NCBI GenBank assembly: GCA_030448225.1
Contig: JAUJNJ010000114.1
Span: 1-12,413, forward strand
Length of the DNA: 12,413 nucleotides
Source of the DNA: Phycisphaerae bacterium
Lineage (GTDB): Bacteria > Planctomycetota > Phycisphaerae > Tepidisphaerales > Tepidisphaeraceae
Reading direction: 5' to 3'
The number at the start of each line of letters is the position of its first letter. Position 1 is the stretch's first letter. The notes below the pieces were generated by a model that worked only from the letters and a program-made list of their open reading frames with translations, did not search any database and was not told the origin of the DNA. The position numbers and the translations under genes are program-made. Positions 7,601-12,413 of the stretch are shown one piece after another.

Positions 7601-8211
7601 GGCGGCGCACGTCGTCGATAGCTGCGTCTGCCCGGGCGGCGTCCCCTACACGACCGGCGACGCGGAGACCGGCCCCACGCAGTGGCTGGTCGTCATCGAG
7701 GGCACGGCGGTCCCGACGTGCGCCGCCCAGGCGTGCGGCGACGGGACGCACACGCCCGACGGCTGGTCGTTCGGCTCGGACGACGGCACCGGCAACCTCG
7801 ACGTCGCGTTCACCGCGGTCGCGGGCTCGCACGAGGTCGAGTTCGACCCCGTGAGCGGCACGATCTACACCGACTCGACCATCGGCCGCTGCCTGTCCGG
7901 CACCTGCAGCCGCAAGAGCAGCCGTGGCCGTCCGGCTACAACGAGGCGGCCGATGAACGGCACGGTCCGGGCGTTCTACACGCTCGCCCCGGCTGCGGCA
8001 CCGACCCGGGTACTTCTCGATCGAGCTCGCCAGCGACGCCGGCACCGCGCCGACCGGGGTCCTGTGGCTCTACACGACCGGCGAGTTCTGCCGCTCGTCC
8101 GAGAAGACGTTCGGGAACCAGCTGACCGGCTACGGCAAGGGCTCGCACCCGGCGAAGATGGACGACTACAGCGGCAACGCCGGCGGCGTGGTGAGGATCA
8201 AACCCAAGTGA
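4641..8211 (+). CDS. Tail hub / host-specificity protein (gpJ-type, PF13550), frame broken by many single-base indels
   Basis: A CGGAGA site 8 bases upstream supports ATG 4641. Read through the frame changes, the protein is about 1190 residues, close to lambda gpJ. Domains in order: a Gly/Ala-rich hydrophobic segment (8-45); the conserved hub start 'TAVRNSVVPVLFGRGRMSGN' (64-83) and 'SLCEGPVQACGNYHLDG' (113-129); a beta-propeller-like block of Tyr/Trp-rich repeats (about 230-540); the Phage-tail_3-type hub core with 'FTNVRDDYRKDF', 'VETLGLNGIARFGQADWLAKHLL' and 'FLWMVLTPGDAIEVSH'; and a Gly- and Cys-rich C-terminal part ending 'GNAGGVVRIKPK' at TGA 8209-8211. Single-base frame changes occur near 6044, 6165, 6264, 6408, 6488, 6672, 6714, 6772, 7219, 7337, 7418, 7460-7530 (two or more), 7590, 7921, 7952 and 8009. 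The uninterrupted first frame stops at 7001 but is out of register from about 6044. Its role is a central tail-tip hub and receptor contact. A single gene through to 8211 is likely, but a second start near 7584 cannot be excluded. Confidence 0.75.
7210..8211 (+). other. C-terminal, fibre-like Gly/Cys-rich part of the hub protein
   Basis: After the hub core the conceptual protein changes character. First comes an acidic/Gly linker with 'DDGVTWFDAGGGYSAG'. Next is a beta-rich stretch 'YYVGGYEIVTVDPVTGDVTVL' and a 'TITLAASGPVG' strand. A GGC-repeat-encoded poly-Gly (or Ala) linker at about 7588-7607 follows. Beyond it is a Cys-containing domain ('VVDSCVCPGGVPYTTGD', 'PTCAAQACGDGTH', 'IGRCLSGTC') with a longest clean frame at 7584-7920. 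The end (8011-8208) reads 'YFSIELASDAGTAPTGVLWLY' and finishes at 8211. The parts are short because of frame changes. Function is unassigned; its position at the end of a gpJ-type protein suggests receptor binding, or it could be a separate small fibre gene. Confidence 0.45.
7588..7607 (+). repeat. GGC/CGG trinucleotide microsatellite
   Basis: About six tandem CGG units. In one frame they encode poly-Gly, in another poly-Ala, in the third poly-Arg. The repeat lies exactly where the reading frame changes between 'VASIFELC' and 'HVVDSCVC', so it encodes an interdomain linker and is also a likely spot for slippage or miscalled length. Confidence 0.7.
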
Positions 8212-8782
8212 CGACGACGACCGACGCGCTCGAGGTACAGTTCGGGTCCCTGCGGCCGCCGGGCGGCCTGGGCGCCGCCGGCGGCGCGCCCTGCTGCGGC
8301 GCGACCCGGCGGCGGCGGCGGCGCGCGGTACGCGCGCGGTCCCCGGTCGTCGTCAACGGCGCGGCCGTCGCGGCTGACCGTCGAGCCGGGGCGGCGGCGA
8401 CGGGTGGCTGCTGCGCTCTACGCGCTCCCGCCGGCCGGCGGGGCGCTGCTCGTCTACGTGACGCGCGGCGGCGGCCGCCGCCGGCGGCGACGACGGCCCC
8501 GCCGGCCGGTACGACCAGGTCGCGCCGCTCGGCACGTACAACCTCGACCTCGGCCAGCCGTGGGGCGACGTCGCGGTCGCGCCGGACGCGCCCCCGGAAC
8601 CGCCGCCGGCCGCCGGCGACGACCTGCGGGCCCGGCTGACGGCGCGGGTCGCGGCGTGCCGGACGTGCGACGCGCTCGTGGAGTTCCGCACGACGACGAA
8701 GGTGAAGTGCCGGCGGTCGACCGCCTCGTGCGGCTGCGTGTCGCTCGCGAACGGCGCGTGCGAGCGGTGGGGGGGACGATGA
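8208..8782 (+). CDS. Cys-rich, probably zinc-binding small phage protein, frame disturbed
   Basis: The protein starts at GTG 8208, overlapping the hub stop as GTGA, with GAGGA ten bases upstream. It ends at TGA 8780-8782, overlapping the next ATG as ATGA. The expected length is about 190 residues. The first clean part is 'TTTTDALEVQFGSLRPPGG'. Between about 8250 and 8490 the frame changes several times in G/C-rich repeats, with recognisable pieces such as 'PVVVNGAAV', 'LTVEPG' and 'GGALLVYVTRGGG'. From 8492 the frame is clean: 'YDQVAPLGTYNLDLGQPWGD', then a C-terminal cluster 'CRTC', 'KCRRSTASCGC' and 'NGACERW'. The six to seven cysteines in C-x2-C / C-x-C arrangement before a final Trp suggest a zinc ribbon or knuckle. 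I recall similar Cys-rich small proteins after hub genes in other phages, but no named family is claimed. The protein may decorate the tail tip or be regulatory. Confidence 0.5.
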
Positions 8783-9540
8783 GCGAGCCGACGCGAGCCG
8801 CGCCGACGGCCAACCCGCTGCGGGTGCTCTGCGATCAACTCGGGGTGCTGTCCGGGCCGCTCGCGGCCGAGCTGGGGGTGAGCGAGCGGGCGCTGGCCGC
8901 GGCGCTCGCGGACGACCCGGCCGAGCCGCTGGGGACGTTCCTGCGGGCCGCGGAGCGGCTGCACGCGCGGGTGCGGCTGCGGCCGGGGCCGGCGCTGTCG
9001 GTGTGGATCGACGCGGCCGCGGTCGACGACGCGTTCTTCGACCCGGGCTGGCGGGTCGCGCACGGGCTGCGGGCGGCGCCGCGGACGCGGGGGGAGCTGC
9101 GCCGGCGCATCCGCCGGCTGCGCGTGCGGCGGCGCCACTCGTACGGCGCGATCGTCTCGCACTTCCACAAGAACTTCGTCGCGACCGCCGAGGGGCTGCT
9201 CGGGTGGCGGCGGTCCACGATCGGCCAGACGCTCGCGGCCGGCGGGGGCGAGGACGACCCGACGCCGATCGTGCTCGCGCCCGCGGCGCGGGACGCGTGT
9301 CGGCAGCACGTGCTGACCGCGCTGGCGATCGAGCTCGACCCGCTCAACCCGGCGGCGGCCGTCCAGCACGGCATCGACGTGCGCGACGAGGGGGAGCGGA
9401 TCGTCCTCGCGTCCCGCGACCGCCTCCCGCTCGTCACCCGGGAGGCGATTCTTCGCTCGCTGGGGGGAATGGCTTGGCTGGCGGGGCGGTGGGGGGAGTG
9501 TCCGGCGGGGGAGCCCGGTGCTTCAGCAGACCCCGGATGA
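8779..9540 (+). CDS. Unrecognised phage-operon protein with possible N-terminal HTH-like helices
   Basis: The protein is 253 residues from ATG 8779, which overlaps the upstream stop (ATGA) and follows a run of G. The frame is intact, unlike the two genes before it. The N-terminal 60 residues ('LCDQLGVLSGPLAAELGVSE', 'LAAALADDP', 'TFLRAAERLHARVRL') have a spacing that could be an HTH fold similar to XRE/Cro-type repressors, but no key residues make this certain. The middle is Arg-rich ('RGELRRRIRRLRVRRRHSYG') and followed by 'AIVSHFHKNFVATAEGLLGWRR'. The end is acidic then Gly-rich, and after about residue 225 its composition shifts, as if the true end had been replaced at a junction. No family is recognised. 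Its place, last in the tail operon, does not tell its job. Confidence 0.6.
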   Translation: MSEPTRAAPTANPLRVLCDQLGVLSGPLAAELGVSERALAAALADDPAEPLGTFLRAAERLHARVRLRPGPALSVWIDAAAVDDAFFDPGWRVAHGLRAAPRTRGELRRRIRRLRVRRRHSYGAIVSHFHKNFVATAEGLLGWRRSTIGQTLAAGGGEDDPTPIVLAPAARDACRQHVLTALAIELDPLNPAAAVQHGIDVRDEGERIVLASRDRLPLVTREAILRSLGGMAWLAGRWGECPAGEPGASADPG

Positions 9541-9946
9541 TCGCTCAGCGCGACGTGCTGCCCTTGGCGAACGAAACGTGGAAAAAGAAGCTCATCCCGA
9601 CGGCGCAGACCCCGCCGGCTCCACGCCCGACTGCCGTCCCGCAACCGCCTCCGCTCCACACTCTGGGCAGCGCCCAGTCGAGGCGCGAAGGTCGTAGCCG
9701 CAGGAGATACAGCGTCTACCATGCCGGCGACTGTGACGGCGACGCCACCGCAGATGGTTCACGAGCCAAACTGCCGGAAGCGGGAGACTTAGAAGCGTAC
9801 AGACCCAGTATGGTCATTCGACTTCAGTGCGAACGAGCGCGGCATACGTGCCGCTGTTGCGATCCGTGTGTACCCGAAAGCCGGCCCGATGAATTAACGT
9901 CTTCTGCTGTGACGGGATCGGGCTCAAGGTCCTAACATCATGGCTT
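9541..9946. other. Convergent intergenic region between the two phage gene blocks
   Basis: Both the plus-strand tail operon (ending 9540) and the minus-strand cluster (ending 9947) terminate into this 406-base stretch. It holds the planctomycete protein remnant. A perfect 6-bp stem CTGGGC/GCCCAG at 9663-9677 is present but falls in the zinc-ribbon codons and has no T-tract, so I do not call it a terminator. No promoter or RNA gene is apparent. Confidence 0.5.
9592..9946 (-). pseudogene. Remnant of planctomycete membrane / CGYDLR zinc-ribbon protein
   Basis: On the minus strand one frame reads a beta-like segment ('GFRVHTDRNSGTYAALVRTE'), then a TGA at 9814-9816. It continues in the same frame with a short hydrophobic helix ('YWVCTLLSLPLPAVWLV'), an Arg/His-rich stretch, and a double CXXC zinc ribbon 'CISCGYDLR...RCPECG' (about 9657-9711), ending at TGA 9592-9594. 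Helix plus basic linker plus C-x2-CGYDLR-x5-CPECG is a hallmark C-terminus of many short planctomycete proteins of unknown function. The in-frame stop and the lack of a clear upstream start within about 130 codons indicate a decayed copy. The part after the stop could still be made from GTG at 9762. Its upstream end runs into the end of the ABC-GNAT gene, so the N-terminal portion is lost. Composition here is less GC-rich than the phage genes on both sides. Confidence 0.65.
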
Positions 9947-11035
9947 CTACTTCGGTGGGACGTAGGTGAACGTCGCTACCGCCCGGCCGGCGGAGACGAC
10001 CGCGGGGCGGTTGTGCTCCGGCGCGTTCGCCTGCCGCGCGTTGCCGGTCTTCTTCACGTCCTGCAACTTCCACAGCGGGCTGCGGTCGCAGTGCCGCAGG
10101 ATCGACGGGTGGCTGGCGGTGATGCTGATCCGCTTGCCCCGCCCGGCGTAGATCTGGCTGCACTCCTCCATCAGCCGCGTGCCGACGCCGATGCCCTGGT
10201 AGTCGGGGAGCACGACGATCCGGTGCACGCGCCAATAGTCCTTGAACCCGAACGTGTAGTGCATCGCGCACAGCGCGACCGGCTCGCCGTTCCACGTCGC
10301 GACGAAGCACTGCGCGCTCTGGTGGATCGTCGAACTCAGATAGTGATGCTGGCTAAACAGCCGCCAAGTTTCATGCGTGCAACGTGCGACCTCAAGCCGG
10401 ATCTCAGGTCGCCGAACCGACCCCCTTGCGAGCTGCTTGCTCGCCATGTCCAGGACCCAGTCGGGCTCGAGCCACTCGATCACGTCGTAGTGGCAGGTGA
10501 CGGCGACGAAGCGGCGCTTGACCTTCCCGCCCCGGATCGCCTTGGCGACCGCGGCGCTGCCGAACTTCGCGACCGTGCGGTCGACGACGCTCGTGAACTC
10601 GTCGAACGCGACGAACGGCCGGTCGCTGACCAGCGCCCGCGCCAGGTCGCAGCGGAACTTCTCGCCGTTGGACAGCACGCGGTACGGCCGGAGCCACGCC
10701 GGCGGGCTGCTGAACCCGACGGCCGTCAGCAGGCCCGTGACCTCCTTGAACGGCATCGCGGCCGGGAAGCCGTCGATCACAGCCTTGTCCCGGGGCCACG
10801 GCTCGCCGGTGTAGAGGTGCTCGCCGAACCCCTCGGTCGCGACGCTGCTCTTGCCGCTGCCGGACGGGCCGACGACCGCGCCGATCTGCCAGTCCTCCGA
10901 AGCGCCCGGCACCTCGACCTCGAACGTCGTGCCGACCTTCTCGTGCAGCGGAACGTCGAACATCGACCCGACCTGCTGCACCCGGAAGCTGCCGGTGTCG
11001 ACCGGGCACTCCAGGTGAACCTTAACCGTTGGCAT
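9947..11035 (-). CDS. ABC-type ATPase fused to GNAT acetyltransferase (COG2401-like)
   Basis: The protein is 362 residues with two domains. Residues 1-205 are an ABC-type ATPase: Walker A GPSGSGKS (56-63), signature LSNGEKFRCDLARAL (121-135), Walker B FVAFDE (141-146) and the switch histidine H182 in 'VAVTCHYDVIEWL'. No membrane segment is present, and no transporter partner is nearby. Residues about 215-362 are a GNAT fold with 'HHYLSSTIHQSAQCFVAT', acetyl-CoA motif A 'RIVVLPDYQGIGVGTRL' (272-288), 'SITASHPSILRH' and a closing 'ATFTYVPP' strand. This architecture is the COG2401 family (ABC-type ATPase fused to a predicted acetyltransferase), found in archaea, bacteria and many phages, with no established substrate. 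The soluble ATPase resembles DNA- or RNA-acting ABC proteins more than importers. ATG 11035 has AAGGAAGG 8 bases upstream and overlaps the end of the 82-aa gene by 14 bases. Confidence 0.88.
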   Translation of the reverse strand: MPTVKVHLECPVDTGSFRVQQVGSMFDVPLHEKVGTTFEVEVPGASEDWQIGAVVGPSGSGKSSVATEGFGEHLYTGEPWPRDKAVIDGFPAAMPFKEVTGLLTAVGFSSPPAWLRPYRVLSNGEKFRCDLARALVSDRPFVAFDEFTSVVDRTVAKFGSAAVAKAIRGGKVKRRFVAVTCHYDVIEWLEPDWVLDMASKQLARGSVRRPEIRLEVARCTHETWRLFSQHHYLSSTIHQSAQCFVATWNGEPVALCAMHYTFGFKDYWRVHRIVVLPDYQGIGVGTRLMEECSQIYAGRGKRISITASHPSILRHCDRSPLWKLQDVKKTGNARQANAPEHNRPAVVSAGRAVATFTYVPPK

Positions 11036-11270
11036 CCGTCGGCCCTTCCTTCGTCGTCGTCGTCGTCGGCAGCGGCTTCAGCGGCTTCAGGCCCGCCACG
11101 ATGTTCTTCCCGAGCCGGTGCGAGATCAGCGCCGCGTCGAACCAGTCGAACGTCAGCGCCGGGTCGCCGGCCATCGCGATCAGCGCGTCGAGCACGGCGC
11201 CCTCGTCGCCCTCGTCGTACCCGATGACGAAGCGTTGGCCGTCCGACTTTGTCAGTTCGAACGTCGGCAT
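11022..11270 (-). CDS. Small hypothetical protein between ParB-like and ABC-GNAT genes
   Basis: The protein is 82 residues: 'MPTFELTKSDGQRFVIGY', an acidic segment, a helix 'GAVLDALIAMAG', the segment 'FDWFDAALISHRLG', and a Lys/Pro/Thr-rich tail. No family is recognised. It is acidic and soluble, with no Cys or membrane segment. The start is decided by the TGATG overlap with the end of the ParB-like gene (shared base 11270), and the 3' end overlaps the ABC-GNAT gene by 14 bases. The three genes are therefore very likely one translational unit, which suggests a shared function. A longer open frame upstream to 11981 is a shadow of the ParB-like gene. Confidence 0.75.
   Translation of the reverse strand: MPTFELTKSDGQRFVIGYDEGDEGAVLDALIAMAGDPALTFDWFDAALISHRLGKNIVAGLKPLKPLPTTTTTKEGPTDANG
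11044..11051 (-). promoter_or_regulatory. Ribosome binding site of the ABC-GNAT gene
   Basis: AAGGAAGG on the minus strand ends 8 bases before ATG 11035. It lies inside the 3' end of the upstream 82-codon gene, as expected for a coupled operon. Confidence 0.65.
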
Positions 11271-11890
11271 CACAGGGTCAGCAGGCGGCAGTCGTGTCCC
11301 GCGCCCCGCATTTCCTCGTACACCTTCTGCTGGTGCTGCTCGTCGTTGCAGTCGATCACGACCGAGAAGCTCTCGCCCAGCCGCCGCTCCGGCTCCTCGG
11401 GCGCGAGCACGGGCGGCGCCTCGCCGTCGGCCTGTAGTTCCTCGACGCTGTAGCCGACGTCGGACGGCTCGATCTCTAGCGCGGCGAGCTGCTCGCGCGT
11501 GGCGGTGAGGTCGGCGTTGTAGTTCAACTCGTTGGTGCGGTTGTCGAGCACCTTCAGCCGCACGGCCCGCGGGTCGGCCAGGTCCGGGATGTCCTCGCGG
11601 ACGTGGATGATCGGCCGCGTGCCGTCCGTGCGAATGATGATCGGCTCCCCGATCGGCAGGCCCTCGGCGCGCAGCTGCTCGACGGCCTCGTGCGTGTGGT
11701 TGCCGGCGATCATCCCGCCGTCGGCGGCCGCCAGCATCGGGCGGCCGAACAGGTTGTCGCGCACGCTCCGCTTGACTAGGTCGCGGCCGCGCTCCGTGCC
11801 CTTGTTGAGGTTGTTCGGGTCGCGGAACGGCACGACGCCCTCGCCGGGGCGCGACTCGATCAGGTCGCTGACGCTTCGGATCTCGTCCAT
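11270..11890 (-). CDS. ParB-like nuclease-domain (ParB/Srx) phage protein
   Basis: The protein is 206 residues. The N-terminal ParB/sulfiredoxin-type domain shows an opening 'VVPFRDPNNLNKG', the box 'GGMIAGNHTHEAVEQL' (58-73) in place of the classical ParB GxxR box, a strand 'PIIIRTDG' and 'DIPDLADPRAVRLKVLDNRT' followed by 'NELNYNADL', the usual end of this domain in phage proteins. The C-terminal part has an acidic/Pro linker (about 140-170) and a ferredoxin-like piece 'SFSVVIDCNDEQHQQKVYEE' ending 'CRLLTL', an ending I recognise from related phage proteins. Such stand-alone ParB-domain proteins are encoded near DNA-packaging or DNA-modifying genes and may bind DNA, hydrolyse CTP or nick DNA. 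Which applies here is unknown. There is no HTH domain, so it is not a chromosome-segregation ParB. ATG 11890 has only a weak ribosome site. Confidence 0.83.
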   Translation of the reverse strand: MDEIRSVSDLIESRPGEGVVPFRDPNNLNKGTERGRDLVKRSVRDNLFGRPMLAAADGGMIAGNHTHEAVEQLRAEGLPIGEPIIIRTDGTRPIIHVREDIPDLADPRAVRLKVLDNRTNELNYNADLTATREQLAALEIEPSDVGYSVEELQADGEAPPVLAPEEPERRLGESFSVVIDCNDEQHQQKVYEEMRGAGHDCRLLTL

Positions 11891-11941
11891 GGTCGGCCCA
11901 GCGTACGGCGACGGCGGCGCGAGGATCAGGGTTGCGCAGGG

Positions 11942-12105
11942 CTATGCCAGCTCGGGCAGCAGGTTTCGGATCGCGCTCCACGGGACGACCCGAGCGCGAA
12001 CGGATCGGGCAGGAATTCGACGAACGCGGCCGCGCGGCACGCCGCGGCCGTCTGGTCCGGCTCGTCGCGGTAGACCGCGACGCCCGCGGGAGGTGAAGTA
12101 GTCAT
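11942..12105 (-). CDS. Small hypothetical protein, single frameshift near its middle
   Basis: From ATG 12105 (or GTG 12114) the frame reads 'MTTSPPAGVAVYRDEPDQTA', then an Ala/Phe-rich helix and 'EFLPDPF'. At about 12000 coding character moves to another frame, continuing 'RARVVPWSAIRNLLPELA' and stopping at 11942-11944. The rebuilt protein has about 54 residues. Neither half alone looks complete: the first frame otherwise runs past the natural-looking stop, and the second frame upstream is Arg/Gly-rich shadow sequence. A single miscalled base or a real indel explains it. No family is recognised. It lies 51 bases upstream of the ParB-like gene, on the same strand. Confidence 0.45.
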
Positions 12106-12153
12106 CGCAGGCACGCCGCCTGTCCACGGTCCGCTCTGCTCTTCGGTCGACAG

Positions 12154-12413
12154 TCAGTACGGCGCGCCCCTCCCGGAACTCTGCGCCAACCTCCCCCGCT
12201 CCCGCGCAAGCCTCTGCCGCTCCCCTCGCCCCCGGATAAGGCTGAACGGATGGAACACTGCGCCGCCGATGTTCGCGATCGACAGTTCCGGCCACGGCGC
12301 GGGGGACCCGCGGCGGGTCAGGGACCGCAGCACGCCCCGCGCCACGCGCACCGGGGCAGCCAGCCGGTCCTGCCACGGCACGCGCCGGCCCCCGCCGGTG
12401 GGCCGCAGCGCCA
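12154..12413 (-). CDS. Partial hypothetical protein at the window edge (phage-like)
   Basis: The frame is open from the window edge to TGA 12154-12156 (about 86 codons seen). An internal GTG at 12381 would give 75 residues beginning 'MPWQDRLAAPVRVARGVL'. A middle segment 'WPELSIANIGGAVFHPFSL' is followed by an Arg-rich tail. Short proteins of this look are common among phage head or packaging genes, and the opening resembles the first residues of some portal proteins, but it ends far too early for a portal and I do not name it. It precedes the small frameshifted gene by 48 bases (39 to the alternative GTG) on the same strand, so it probably belongs to the same transcription unit. The true 5' end is outside or at the edge of the window. 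Confidence 0.4.
   Translation of the reverse strand, partial: ALRPTGGGRRVPWQDRLAAPVRVARGVLRSLTRRGSPAPWPELSIANIGGAVFHPFSLIRGRGERQRLARERGRLAQSSGRGAPY

Noticed and set aside
6010..8500. Programmed frameshifting or recoding as explanation for the frame changes
   Set aside because: Far too many changes of both directions, not at a common slippery motif; single-base errors or decay explain them better.
9545..9595. Minus-strand 16-codon ORF 'MSFFFHVSFAKGSTSR' overlapping the zinc-ribbon stop as ATGA
   Set aside because: Very short, no ribosome site, and the overlap with a pseudogene stop is probably chance.
9663..9677. Perfect CTGGGC-AGC-GCCCAG hairpin, candidate terminator between convergent operons
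   Set aside because: It is formed by codons of the zinc-ribbon motif, the stem is short and no T-tract follows on either strand.
10013..11227. Plus-strand 404-codon open frame across the ABC-GNAT gene
   Set aside because: Antisense shadow; the minus strand has all ATPase and GNAT motifs.
1..12413. CRISPR array, tRNA, rRNA, insertion-sequence ends, integrase or attachment-site repeats
   Set aside because: Scanned by eye on both strands; no spaced direct repeats, cloverleaf, transposase or recombinase motifs were seen.

Overview
The window reads as part of a siphovirus-type prophage or phage-derived element in a high-GC bacterium, most likely a planctomycete. The lineage call rests mainly on a minus-strand remnant at about 9592-9946. 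It carries the membrane-helix / Arg-rich / C-x2-CGYDLR-x5-CPECG tail that is extremely common in planctomycete hypothetical proteins. The ParB-like and ABC-GNAT genes also belong to families common in phages. No integrase, terminase, capsid, tape-measure or lysis gene is visible, so this is only a piece of an element.

Layout, left to right. (1) 1-613: a plus-strand gene of lower GC than the rest, resembling immunity-like DUF6985-type domains. It looks chromosomal or accessory rather than structural. (2) 614-963: no intact gene, but the last about 130 bases look like the end of a lost upstream gene. (3) 964-9540: a compact plus-strand tail-tip operon in lambda M-L-K-J order. It has two gpM-like proteins (the second with a large jelly-roll plus FN3-like N-terminal extension), a gpL-like protein with conserved Cys pairs, an NlpC/P60 peptidase (gpK-like), and a large tail-hub/host-specificity protein (gpJ/PF13550 type). 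A Cys-rich probable zinc-binding protein and an unrecognised 253-residue protein follow. Stop and start codons overlap as GTGA or ATGA at four junctions, which implies translational coupling. (4) 9541-9946: a convergent intergenic stretch holding the planctomycete membrane/zinc-ribbon remnant, interrupted by a stop codon. (5) 9947-12413: a minus-strand cluster, read right to left. It has a partial gene at the edge, a small frameshifted gene, a ParB-like nuclease-domain protein, an 82-residue unknown, and an ABC-ATPase fused to a GNAT acetyltransferase (COG2401 type). The last three are start/stop overlapped.

The most striking anomaly is in 6030-8500. There the hub gene and the next gene keep clear coding signal but switch reading frame about 17 or more times by single-base indels, while the 5 kb upstream and the about 3.4 kb from 8.5 to 11.9 kb (apart from the non-phage 9541-9946 stretch) are clean. 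The protein meaning survives each switch and the downstream GTGA/ATGA junctions are intact. Local sequence error is therefore more likely than decay, and the true hub protein is probably about 1190 residues (4641-8211).

As a system, the plus-strand genes build the distal tail: the tip scaffold (M, L), a peptidoglycan-cleaving step (K), and a hub with beta-propeller-like and Cys/Gly-rich parts plus a glycan-binding-like jelly-roll on one gpM homologue. The minus-strand ParB / 82-aa / ABC-GNAT cassette has no established function. It is the best candidate here for an undescribed activity.
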